Below are positions 1 through 5,536 of a DNA stretch of 5,705 bases, in pieces. A program made the position numbers and the translations under genes. The DNA lies in NCBI GenBank assembly GCA_964626735.1, contig CAZVIJ010000078.1, positions 1-5,705 on the forward strand, in the 5' to 3' direction. Below the pieces are notes generated by a model. It saw only the letters and a list, made by a program, of their open reading frames with translations, did not search any database and was not told the origin of the DNA. This DNA is from CAZVIJ01 sp964626735 (GTDB lineage: Bacteria; Patescibacteriota; Dojkabacteria; JAOAGR01). The first letter of the stretch is position 1. Every line of letters starts with the position of its first letter.

Positions 1-618
1 CACTACAAGGACAGCGTAAGGCGTGCTGAACGCTTGAAAGAGAAAGGAATCCGCATGCTCGACGCTGGGGTTTCCGGTGGAGTCGAAGGCGCGCGGTACG
101 GCGCATGCTGCATGGTCGGCGGGGATGAATCGGCATTCAAGCATGTCGAGCAGGTATTTAAAGATTTAGCAGTCGAAAACGGATACGGTTATTTCGGTAC
201 GCACGGGAGCGGGCATTACGTAAAGATGGTGCATAACGCAATCGAATACGGAATGATGCAGGTTATCGGCGAAGGCCTGAACCTTATCAAGGAATCCGGC
301 TACAACCCCGACATCCTCAAGATGCTCGACGTTTGGAATCACGGAAGCATCATCGAAAGCAAGCTTGTCGGCTTCCTCAAGGCGGGAATCGAAAAGCAAG
401 GCGGCATCGACAGTTTGGAATCGGAAATCGGCTCGCTCGGAACCGGCATGTGGGCGTCCCAAGATGCTCTCGAACGTGGGGTTCCGTTTACCGCCATTAC
501 GCATGCGGTGTTCAACCGCTATATGTCCCGCGGTACCGGCGAATACGCATTCAAGATGATTCAAGCGATGCGGGCGGAGTTCGGAGCGCATACCGGGCAG
601 GAGCGTGAAAACAAATAG
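1..618 (+). CDS. gnd: 6-phosphogluconate dehydrogenase, decarboxylating (5'-truncated by window edge)
   Basis: Oxidative decarboxylation of 6-phosphogluconate to ribulose 5-phosphate, the NAD(P)H-yielding step of the oxidative pentose phosphate pathway; cytoplasmic. The reading frame is open from base 1, so the 205 visible residues are the C-terminal part and the Rossmann domain lies outside the window. Visible family hallmarks: DAGVSGG near residues 21-27; GSGHYVKMVHNAIEYG around bases 208-255, with the catalytic Lys (codon 223-225) and the following His and Asn; then GTGMW and a C-terminal run ending in AEFGAH. The protein stops soon after this region, so it looks like the short GndA/YqeC type of about 300 residues rather than the long 470-residue type; about 95 residues are probably missing. 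The TTG at 34 is internal, not a start. A separate promoter for the next gene overlaps the stop region. Cofactor preference cannot be judged without the N-terminus. Confidence 0.93.
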   Translation, partial: HYKDSVRRAERLKEKGIRMLDAGVSGGVEGARYGACCMVGGDESAFKHVEQVFKDLAVENGYGYFGTHGSGHYVKMVHNAIEYGMMQVIGEGLNLIKESGYNPDILKMLDVWNHGSIIESKLVGFLKAGIEKQGGIDSLESEIGSLGTGMWASQDALERGVPFTAITHAVFNRYMSRGTGEYAFKMIQAMRAEFGAHTGQERENK

Positions 619-626
619 TCCTGTTG

Positions 627-632
627 TATACT
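627..632 (+). promoter_or_regulatory. -10 box of a leaderless promoter for the 639 gene
   Basis: TATACT, with the ATG beginning seven bases after its last T, which is where transcription normally starts. No -35 match is visible at the usual distance, which falls inside the preceding dehydrogenase gene. There is no Shine-Dalgarno sequence before the ATG. Seen: box and spacing. Inferred: leaderless mRNA. Confidence 0.6.
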
Positions 633-638
633 CATGAC

Positions 639-1175
639 ATGAGTGATCTTCCATACCGCGATCTTGCACATCCATTCGAGCGTCACATCGACGAGGGCAC
701 CTTGATGCTATCAAAAAGGTATCAGGAACAAGGATATTGGGCGCTTCTCTATAGTAGTCTCGTTTCCTCCGAACTTATGAGTGGACAATCGGAAGACTCC
801 ATCGAAGAAGCATGGTCCCGGGTATTTGGCGCGAGCTTTATAGGCGGTGCAGGCACCATGCCGGCATATCCGTTTTTCGCATGGGATCGATTGGCTTCCA
901 TTTTATACCGGCTGCCCGATAACGGCAGGACAATTCTCGATGCTGCTGCTCCACCGCCATGGAACGTATTCGTGGATTACGAACAGGTTCAACGGTTACG
1001 GGAAAGTGCGTTTGCCAGCTACCAGGCATATTACGATTCGGCTACCGGTAACGGCGTAAAAGAGCCGGAAGGCGAAACTGCTGAGTTGCTCGCTCGATAT
1101 TGGTCTGCTGTAGAGGGTTACGACCGTTATTTGCGGCTTGCCGAGGCCTTCTTTCCGGCTTTACTGATTAGATGA
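639..1175 (+). CDS. Uncharacterised 178-residue soluble protein
   Basis: I do not recognise this protein. It is 178 residues, starts MSDLPYRDLAHPFERHIDEG, and shows no signal peptide or convincing membrane helix. It looks mostly alpha-helical and is rich in Tyr, Trp and Phe. There are helical stretches around residues 18-60 and 125-175, and a Gly/Pro-rich middle (around residues 68-78 and 105-115, including a PPPW motif). No catalytic motif or Cys cluster is evident. The ATG at 639 is preferred over an in-frame TTG at 624, because the -10 box lies inside that TTG extension and positions transcription to begin at the ATG. It follows the dehydrogenase gene by 20 bases but carries its own promoter, so a functional link is not implied. 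It ends in TGA, showing that UGA is a stop here. It could be a lineage-specific CPR protein. Confidence 0.8.
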   Translation: MSDLPYRDLAHPFERHIDEGTLMLSKRYQEQGYWALLYSSLVSSELMSGQSEDSIEEAWSRVFGASFIGGAGTMPAYPFFAWDRLASILYRLPDNGRTILDAAAPPPWNVFVDYEQVQRLRESAFASYQAYYDSATGNGVKEPEGETAELLARYWSAVEGYDRYLRLAEAFFPALLIR

Positions 1176-1220
1176 ACTTCTACTAGAAAGCTCAAAGTTT
1201 TGCGTGATCTACAGTAACGC

Positions 1221-1233
1221 GCAAGCACCTTGC
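1221..1233 (+). repeat. Small inverted repeat upstream of the dockerin promoter
   Basis: GCAAG (1221-1225) and CTTGC (1229-1233) form a 5-bp stem with a 3-base loop, two bases before the TGG of the extended -10 element. It may be an operator half-site pair or the end of the preceding transcript. There is no T-run, so a classical terminator is unlikely. Confidence 0.3.
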
Positions 1234-1234
1234 A

Positions 1235-1243
1235 TGGTATAAT
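1235..1243 (+). promoter_or_regulatory. Extended -10 promoter of the dockerin gene (leaderless)
   Basis: TGGTATAAT, a perfect TATAAT at 1238-1243 with the extended-10 TG one base upstream. Five bases separate it from the ATG at 1249. No -35 hexamer is recognisable at 16-18 bp spacing, which an extended -10 can compensate for. This is the best-matching promoter in the window. Confidence 0.75.
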
Positions 1244-1248
1244 TTACT

Positions 1249-1512
1249 ATGAGTCGCTTAACAAAATCAATCCGGTATTCCCTTTTCGTAATCGTCGTAT
1301 CTATGATGATCATCGGTCTAGCGAAGTTCTTCCCGAAAGCGGAGGCCCTCAGGAACGATGCCGACCTCAACCACGACACCATTGTTAACGACGTTGACGC
1401 GAACATCGTGGTGGACGCGATCAAGAATGGTCAGAACACAGCTGATGTCAACCGAGATGGCGCAACAAATCTCACCGATTTCAGCATCGTCATGAATAGC
1501 TATACGAGATAG
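1249..1512 (+). CDS. Small exported or membrane-anchored stand-alone type I dockerin protein
   Basis: 87 residues. Residues 9-28 form a hydrophobic segment after a basic N-terminus (MSRLTKSIRY), and AEA at 31-33 offers a signal-peptidase cut; without cleavage the protein would stay anchored by its N-terminus. The rest is a dockerin: two Ca-binding loops of the pattern D-x-N-x-D-x-x-x-N-x-x-D, at D39/N41/D43/N47/D50 and D66/N68/D70/N74/D77, each followed by a short hydrophobic helix. In cellulosomes, dockerins bind cohesin domains and are normally attached to enzymes. Here there is no other module. A cohesin protein is encoded 1.8 kb downstream (3316-4569) and is the obvious candidate partner; this is an inference from proximity. 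The start is fixed by the extended -10 box. The stop codon directly abuts that of the convergent minus-strand gene. Confidence 0.9.
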   Translation: MSRLTKSIRYSLFVIVVSMMIIGLAKFFPKAEALRNDADLNHDTIVNDVDANIVVDAIKNGQNTADVNRDGATNLTDFSIVMNSYTR

Positions 1513-2457
1513 TTACACTCGATGCATCGCCGCTAAAGAATGGGAGTAGTTTGCAGGAAGCGAATCGAGGAGCTTCTCATTTTGACCTACTTTCCACAAC
1601 TTCGACTGCGCAGGATCACCTAGGTAAACGCCAAATTTCTGCGATTTCCGTATTCTTTCAAGAAAATTGATCTGTTCCAAAATCAGCTTCTGCTGGGCTA
1701 GTTGAAACTGCTTGTACGAGTATTTCCTCCTCAATACACCGGCTCCTTTCAGTAGTTCACTTTCGATTTGTTTTACGACGCCCATATGCTCACGAACCGC
1801 AAGAAAGAAATCTAGATCGTCCGACTCGTCGTCGATCACTTTCGTTTCGCGTGTTCGCACGAGGAGAATATTGATCCGACCTGCCATGACGCCTTGCATC
1901 GGTAACACATGCATAGGGGCAATTCCAGTTTCTTCAGCTATTTTTTGCCTATGCTCTTCGTCGAGGAAGACAACGATATCGTTGACTGAGACGAAGTCGT
2001 TTTCCGAGTCCCGCAGGATGTGGCCGTTGTTAGCACTACGGGGGAACGAATCGTCGAATTTGTGGGCTTGTTTATTCGATGACACTAACGCGCTACTCGG
2101 ATGGTTATGAAACAGCAGCTTTGGCAGGAACGACTGCTGCATTAGCTTTTTTGCCCGGCGTACAATCGTCTCTACGGATATTCTCCCGTTTCTGCCGACG
2201 TTGAGTTTATTCCCGACATCCACCATATCATCGATTACGAGACCATCATGTTCATCGCTTTTAAGTCCCATGACGAAACCCTCCCACGTACCGAGTGCTT
2301 CGAGCTTCTGGCGTTCCTTTTCATTCATCGAGCCTATATCAAGAGCTGCGGGAAGAGAATCGAGTGTCCACTGTTCTGGTTCATAATTGCGAACAAAGGT
2401 TTGCGTTTCGAACCACGTCTTTTCGTTTAGTTCGTTTGTTGTCGGAATAATTGACAT
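1513..2457 (-). CDS. JAMM/MPN-like metalloprotease-motif protein, unassigned
   Basis: 314 residues with no signal peptide. The middle resembles the JAMM (MPN/Prok-JAB/RadC) zinc fold. A W-E59-GFVMG strand supplies a possible catalytic Glu. A long helix (about 95-110) leads into LLFHNHPSS, with H117 and H119 as ligands, and S157-V-N-D160 supplies the Ser and third ligand. Known JAMM proteins have H-x-H-P-x7-S-x2-D; here 36 residues separate the Pro and Ser, so an insertion of about 29 residues would be needed. HNHPS is the RadC version. Residues about 215-275 look helical and possibly coiled-coil; the first 45 residues are unassigned. JAMM members cleave isopeptide or peptide bonds or serve as scaffolds; the substrate here is unknown. 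It is the second gene of an operon: its ATG lies one base after the TGA of the kinase gene, so translational coupling is likely. The motif match is good, but the fold assignment is inference. Confidence 0.7.
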   Translation of the reverse strand: MSIIPTTNELNEKTWFETQTFVRNYEPEQWTLDSLPAALDIGSMNEKERQKLEALGTWEGFVMGLKSDEHDGLVIDDMVDVGNKLNVGRNGRISVETIVRRAKKLMQQSFLPKLLFHNHPSSALVSSNKQAHKFDDSFPRSANNGHILRDSENDFVSVNDIVVFLDEEHRQKIAEETGIAPMHVLPMQGVMAGRINILLVRTRETKVIDDESDDLDFFLAVREHMGVVKQIESELLKGAGVLRRKYSYKQFQLAQQKLILEQINFLERIRKSQKFGVYLGDPAQSKLWKVGQNEKLLDSLPANYSHSLAAMHRV

Positions 2458-2461
2458 GTCA
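2452..2461. repeat. Palindrome spanning the kinase stop and JAMM-like gene start
   Basis: TGACATGTCA is a perfect 10-base palindrome. Read on the minus strand it contains the TGA stop of the kinase, one C, and the ATG of the next gene. No clear Shine-Dalgarno precedes this ATG, so re-initiation by the terminating ribosome is the likely route. The palindrome may be chance. Confidence 0.45.
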
Positions 2462-3271
2462 GCTTTTTAGCAATACCAATCCTCCATGTAGTCCGCTGAA
2501 TGGCGTTAACTCCGATTTCCTGATTTCCGGCATATCGGGGAAAATCGAGAGTACTTCGCGCACATGTCTTCGTACGACATCGACGTCGATGCCTTCCATC
2601 ACCAATCCCCCAAGCACGATGACGTCAGGCGACCAGTGCAGGATAGTGTTATGGATACCGATCGCCAGATAATACGCGATCTCGTCCCAAAACTGCTTGC
2701 TTTTCATTTCTTCTGGCTCCTTATTGTATTTCATCTCGATTGCCGTGCCGGAGATGTAATCCTCAAGCCTAATTGGCGTTTTCATTTCTTCGTTGATTCC
2801 AATAATTTGATGTCCCGGCTCGAATCCCATCGTGCTGACGTCGATCTTTTTCTGGACAACGCGCACACCGCCTACTCCGGTATTGACCGCGAGGTATACC
2901 ACGATATCCGCACCGTTGCCGGCACCGTTCACCGCTTCTCCAAGTCCGGCGAGCGCCATATCGTTTTCCATCTTGACGTTGGCCTGGAGCTCATCTTGAA
3001 TCATGTTCTTCAGCGGCTTCTCGATCCAATCGGGCATATGCGGCGAATTCGTGAGCATCATCTTCTCGGGGTCGAGGGGCCCAGCGACGCCGACCGCTAC
3101 CGATACGAATTTTTCGCCGGCAGACATTTCTTTGGCATGCCTGAGTATTGTTTGAATACCCTCATCGAAATCTTGCGGCGTGTTGATGACCCGCGGTTCC
3201 TCGAATCCATTCAGGTCGGGCGCTACTGCAATCTTCGTTTTGGTACTTCCGATATCTAAAAGCAAGTGCAT
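2459..3271 (-). CDS. ROK-family sugar kinase (substrate unknown), lacking the zinc-binding cysteines
   Basis: 270 residues. ATP-dependent sugar kinase of the ROK family (glucokinase, fructokinase, N-acetylmannosamine kinase and relatives); cytoplasmic. Motifs in order: phosphate loop LLLDIGSTKTKIAV (3-16); GVAGP (61-65); a sugar-site segment N75-SPHMPDW-82; E102-N-D104 with D104 as the expected catalytic base, followed by GLGE; NTGVGG (130-135), the second ATP loop; E151-P-G-H154; then SGTAIE and VIVLGG (218-222). Length fits the compact end of the family. Oddity: ROK kinases usually carry a CxCGxxGCxE zinc motif shortly after the E-x-G-H. Here that segment is EEMKTPIRLEDYISG with no Cys at all. 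The ROK DNA-binding domain is absent, so this is a kinase rather than a repressor. The ATG at 3271 is chosen over a TTG at 3295, because the -10 box lies between them. Confidence 0.88.
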   Translation of the reverse strand: MHLLLDIGSTKTKIAVAPDLNGFEEPRVINTPQDFDEGIQTILRHAKEMSAGEKFVSVAVGVAGPLDPEKMMLTNSPHMPDWIEKPLKNMIQDELQANVKMENDMALAGLGEAVNGAGNGADIVVYLAVNTGVGGVRVVQKKIDVSTMGFEPGHQIIGINEEMKTPIRLEDYISGTAIEMKYNKEPEEMKSKQFWDEIAYYLAIGIHNTILHWSPDVIVLGGLVMEGIDVDVVRRHVREVLSIFPDMPEIRKSELTPFSGLHGGLVLLKS

Positions 3272-3276
3272 ACGCC

Positions 3277-3282
3277 AATATA
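3277..3282 (-). promoter_or_regulatory. -10 box of the kinase/JAMM operon (leaderless)
   Basis: Read on the minus strand this is TATATT, directly preceded by TG, and five bases separate it from the ATG at 3271. There is no recognisable -35. It lies wholly inside the left arm of the inverted repeat 3278-3305 apart from its last base. Confidence 0.6.
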
Positions 3283-3305
3283 CAAAAGCTTGCAATTTTG
3301 TATAT
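3278..3305. repeat. Perfect 10-bp inverted repeat in the divergent promoter
   Basis: ATATACAAAA (3278-3287) and TTTTGTATAT (3296-3305) are exact reverse complements separated by 8 bases, in the 44-base gap between the kinase and cohesin genes. The two arms contain the opposing -10 boxes. It may simply be a symmetric bidirectional promoter, or an operator whose occupancy would block both transcripts. No regulator gene is in the window. Confidence 0.7.
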
Positions 3306-3308
3306 AGT
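3303..3308 (+). promoter_or_regulatory. -10 region of the cohesin gene (leaderless)
   Basis: TATATAGT at 3301-3308 offers two overlapping boxes: TATATA (3301-3306) and TATAGT (3303-3308). Either predicts a transcript beginning at about 3313-3315, which leaves zero to three bases before the ATG at 3316. It also argues against the upstream in-frame TTG 3298, GTG 3307 and ATG 3310 as starts. Confidence 0.5.
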
Positions 3309-3315
3309 GATGCAT

Positions 3316-4569
3316 ATGCGAAAACGCGGTCTCTTGTTGTTAGTCCTATTCTTTGCTGCCTTATTCATGACGTTCGATTCGCATCGGGTTCTCGCAGCCG
3401 GGGGCTCGCTCAATGTTTCCGCATCGAAAGACAGCCTAAAAGCTGGCGATAGCGTTACGCTTACGGTAACGGTGAATACCGATGGGCAGCCGATCAATAC
3501 GGCGGAAGGCAAGGTAAAGTATAGCTCTGATCAGTTGGATTTCGTAAGCATTACGGGCGCGACCAGCAGCAGCGGATCGATCGTAAAAACGTGGGTCACC
3601 TACCCCGACGATGCGGGAGGGATAATTTCTTTCGCCGGCGGTATCCCGACTCCCGGCTACAATGGTTCTTCCGGGCAGCTGTTCAAAATAAACTTCACGG
3701 CAAAAAGCGAAGGCGCAGCACGGGTAACGTTCGAATCCGGTTCGTTTTATCTGAACAATGCTGAATCAACAAGAGTTTACCCTTCATTCCAGAACTCGTT
3801 GATAACCGTCTCTGCCGGCAGCAGCGGAAGCGCCAACACGACACCAACGAAGTCGACCGGTACGACTCCGACACCGTCCAATACTGCGACGAAGACATCG
3901 ACGACGCCGAAACCCGGGACGACGGGTACCACGAAAACGGGTCAAGGGAGCGGTTCAACGGGAGCTTCTGAACCGACGCCCACACCATCAGCTGAACCAA
4001 CGATCGTTACGAGACAAGATAGTTCGGGCAACAAGGAAATATTCAAGGTCAACAACGAGCTGAAAGCTCCCGAAGTCATCGACTTTACCAAAATGCTCAA
4101 GAAAACCGATCTTTTCCATGTCAAAGGCAAGACCGGCTACCCGAACCACGATGTCGTGCTCGTCATCCAAAAAAACGAGACCGAGAGCGACACGTATATG
4201 ACGACAACCGATGATCAGGGCGGTTTCGAGTATACCGCCGCCCAGCCATGGGAAGTCGGCAAATATACGTTCTGGACAGAGGTAGTCGATCAAGATGGAT
4301 TCCACAGCACTCCGTCGGAAAAGAAGCATTTCGAGATAACGGAAAATCTGCTCCAAAAGGCGCAACGATATTCGACCACCTTGATCATCCTGCTGATCCT
4401 CACGGGAATCGTGGGTAACTATACATTCCACCGTATGCTTCGCGAGAAACGGAAGAAAGAGCTTGAAAAGCAGCGCGCCGAGATCGAGAAACGCCGCGAC
4501 CAGCTAACGGCGGAAGAGTACCTCAAAGCGAACGGCGGCCAGATTGAGTCGACACCGTCTGCCCCGTAA
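3316..4569 (+). CDS. Membrane-anchored cohesin-domain surface protein (scaffoldin-like)
   Basis: 417 residues, with this order: signal peptide (MRKRG, hydrophobic 6-19, likely cut after VLA-27); cohesin domain about 31-167, with the typical start LNVSASKDSLKAGDSVTLTV, a central EGKVKYSSDQLDFVSI strand pair and the closing VTFESGSFYLNN...SLITV; a Thr/Pro/Ser-rich linker about 168-230; an Ig-like beta-sandwich about 262-341 (motif TTTDDQGGFEYT...GKYTFWTEVVDQDG); a membrane helix about 353-370; and a 46-residue charged cytoplasmic tail rich in Lys, Arg and Glu, probably helical. Cohesins bind dockerins; one cohesin plus a membrane anchor resembles a minimal anchoring scaffoldin. The stand-alone dockerin at 1249-1512 is the likely ligand (inference). 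There are no S-layer-homology domains or sortase motif, so anchoring is by the helix. The start is set by the promoter and by the clean signal peptide. Type II or non-cellulosomal cohesin cannot be told apart by eye. Confidence 0.9.
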   Translation: MRKRGLLLLVLFFAALFMTFDSHRVLAAGGSLNVSASKDSLKAGDSVTLTVTVNTDGQPINTAEGKVKYSSDQLDFVSITGATSSSGSIVKTWVTYPDDAGGIISFAGGIPTPGYNGSSGQLFKINFTAKSEGAARVTFESGSFYLNNAESTRVYPSFQNSLITVSAGSSGSANTTPTKSTGTTPTPSNTATKTSTTPKPGTTGTTKTGQGSGSTGASEPTPTPSAEPTIVTRQDSSGNKEIFKVNNELKAPEVIDFTKMLKKTDLFHVKGKTGYPNHDVVLVIQKNETESDTYMTTTDDQGGFEYTAAQPWEVGKYTFWTEVVDQDGFHSTPSEKKHFEITENLLQKAQRYSTTLIILLILTGIVGNYTFHRMLREKRKKELEKQRAEIEKRRDQLTAEEYLKANGGQIESTPSAP

Positions 4570-4575
4570 ATAGGA

Positions 4576-4581
4576 TATAAT
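4576..4581 (+). promoter_or_regulatory. -10 box of a leaderless promoter for the 4588 gene
   Basis: A perfect TATAAT six bases before the ATG at 4588, in the 18-base gap after the cohesin gene. There is no -35 match in the coding sequence upstream and no Shine-Dalgarno. The gene can therefore be transcribed on its own, even though it sits close behind the cohesin gene. Confidence 0.65.
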
Positions 4582-4587
4582 TCGCGT

Positions 4588-5334
4588 ATGAGCGATTCCC
4601 TGATTTTCGGCTACGGAGACGAGACGAGCGACGTACTTCCGATGATCGTTGCCAATCCGATGTATTTCGTGGGGTTAGTTCCCGAACCTATACGCGCCGT
4701 AACGACGAACAATCGTCTGAGGAGCATTCAAGCTGATCCTGCAGGATATGCGAAACGCTTTTCCGATCCGAATGCGGCAGGAACCATTGCGTCCATCATG
4801 AATGCGGTAGACCAGACGTATACCACCGTACCGTTATTTATTCGAAGCCAGTTATTTACCTATTACGCCCAGGCGAAAGGATGGGGCGAGATGCAGCGGA
4901 TTGAAAGCATCGGCACAGAGTACTTTGTAACGAAGCAAGAAAGCGAGGTCGACCCGATCAAGCGCGCAGAATTCTTCGCCGACCTTTCGAGGATGCGGGT
5001 CAGCAGGCACATAACGCTGAGAGTCCTGAAGTCGATTAAATCGTTCGTTTTCCCGGTAACCGACGTGCGGTATTCCCTTGAACCGGCAGTGCATGATCTT
5101 GCCCATATCGTGCAAACCGGCATGCCGCTTTTCTTCAAAGCAGTCGTACCCGACCTCGCGTTACGAATGGATGACCTTGCGATACTCTTTCCGGGGTATC
5201 CGAAAGCAGAGCTAATAGGGTTGTTTCCCCGCTGGTGTTCCTCCGAGTATTACGAAACTTCTTGCGAAGGGTGCAAGACGCTACACGGGATCGATCTCGA
5301 TACGAACCTACGGGAAAAGCTGCAAAAAAAATAA
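4588..5334 (+). CDS. Uncharacterised 248-residue protein with C-terminal Cys/His cluster
   Basis: I do not recognise this protein. It is 248 residues, without a signal peptide or a clear membrane helix. The N-terminal half includes MIVANPMYFVGLVPEPIRAV (19-38), which is hydrophobic but broken by prolines. A mixed helical core follows, with Arg/Lys-rich stretches (135-152), then HDLAHIVQTGMP (169-180). Near the end C217, C226, C229 and H233 form C-x8-C-x2-C-x3-H, a possible zinc site; these are the only cysteines in the protein. It is followed by a short basic tail that ends in LQKK. The gene ends in a run of eight A residues before TAA, a site prone to slippage. The start at 4588 is fixed by the TATAAT six bases upstream. 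It lies 18 bases after the cohesin gene on the same strand, so shared expression by read-through is possible; a shared function is not shown. Confidence 0.82.
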   Translation: MSDSLIFGYGDETSDVLPMIVANPMYFVGLVPEPIRAVTTNNRLRSIQADPAGYAKRFSDPNAAGTIASIMNAVDQTYTTVPLFIRSQLFTYYAQAKGWGEMQRIESIGTEYFVTKQESEVDPIKRAEFFADLSRMRVSRHITLRVLKSIKSFVFPVTDVRYSLEPAVHDLAHIVQTGMPLFFKAVVPDLALRMDDLAILFPGYPKAELIGLFPRWCSSEYYETSCEGCKTLHGIDLDTNLREKLQKK

Positions 5335-5396
5335 GCTGGATACAAGTGCCGGGGAATTGTCCGAGATAACAAAAGCGTTTATTTATACTTTCCCTT

Positions 5397-5408
5397 ATAA
5401 AGCTTTAT
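5397..5408. repeat. 12-bp perfect palindrome
   Basis: ATAAAGCTTTAT is its own reverse complement. As RNA it could form only a weak 4-bp stem, so a protein-binding site is more plausible than a hairpin, and chance in AT-rich DNA is possible. Confidence 0.4.
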
Positions 5409-5439
5409 TACGACTCGTATAGTCACCTCCGGAGTTACC

Positions 5440-5503
5440 AAAAAGTATTGGTGTCCAACCTCATTCCTAGATTACGAGGTTGTCTAGGATGACACTACTT
5501 TTT
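5440..5503. repeat. Long interrupted hairpin with an alternative pairing
   Basis: Three perfect stacked segments: AAAAAGTA/TACTTTTT (5440-5447/5496-5503), GTGTC/GACAC (5451-5455/5491-5495) and CAACCTC/GAGGTTG (5456-5462/5476-5482), 20 bp in all. There is a 3-base bulge on the 5' side, an 8-base bulge on the 3' side and a 13-base loop. The loop's CCTAGA (5466-5471) is complementary to TCTAGG (5483-5488) in the 3' bulge, so two inner folds compete. The 3' arm ends in five T, which resembles a terminator on either strand. It could end the 4588 transcript or be part of a structured RNA. Confidence 0.65.
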
Positions 5504-5536
5504 GCCTAACTGAACAAACTTAATTTATTTTATCAA

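Noticed and set aside
624..638. TTG 624 as start of the 178-residue gene
   Set aside because: The -10 box TATACT lies within this extension and places transcription start at the ATG at 639.
166..714. 182-codon open frame on the minus strand opposite the 6-phosphogluconate dehydrogenase
   Set aside because: It runs across the dehydrogenase's conserved active-site region and into the next gene, and no family is recognisable in it.
2564..3259. 231-codon open frame on the plus strand opposite the ROK kinase
   Set aside because: It lies antisense to a kinase with intact family motifs, its product has no recognisable domain, and no promoter precedes it; it is a shadow of the real gene.
3298..3315. 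TTG 3298 or ATG 3310 as start of the cohesin gene
   Set aside because: Both fall inside or within a few bases of the -10 region; ATG 3316 gives a clean basic-plus-hydrophobic signal peptide.
3988..4431. 147-codon minus-strand frame opposite the cohesin gene
   Set aside because: The plus strand carries a complete domain architecture here; the antisense product shows nothing recognisable.
5379..5426. Minus-strand 15-codon mini-ORF starting GTG, preceded by GGAG
   Set aside because: The GGAGG overlaps the GTG, leaving no spacing for a ribosome site, and a 15-residue basic peptide has no further support.
5453..5510. Integron attC-like core sites (GTCCAAC, GCCTAAC)
   Set aside because: No matching GTTRRRY partner is present at the expected position, so these short matches are not an attC site.
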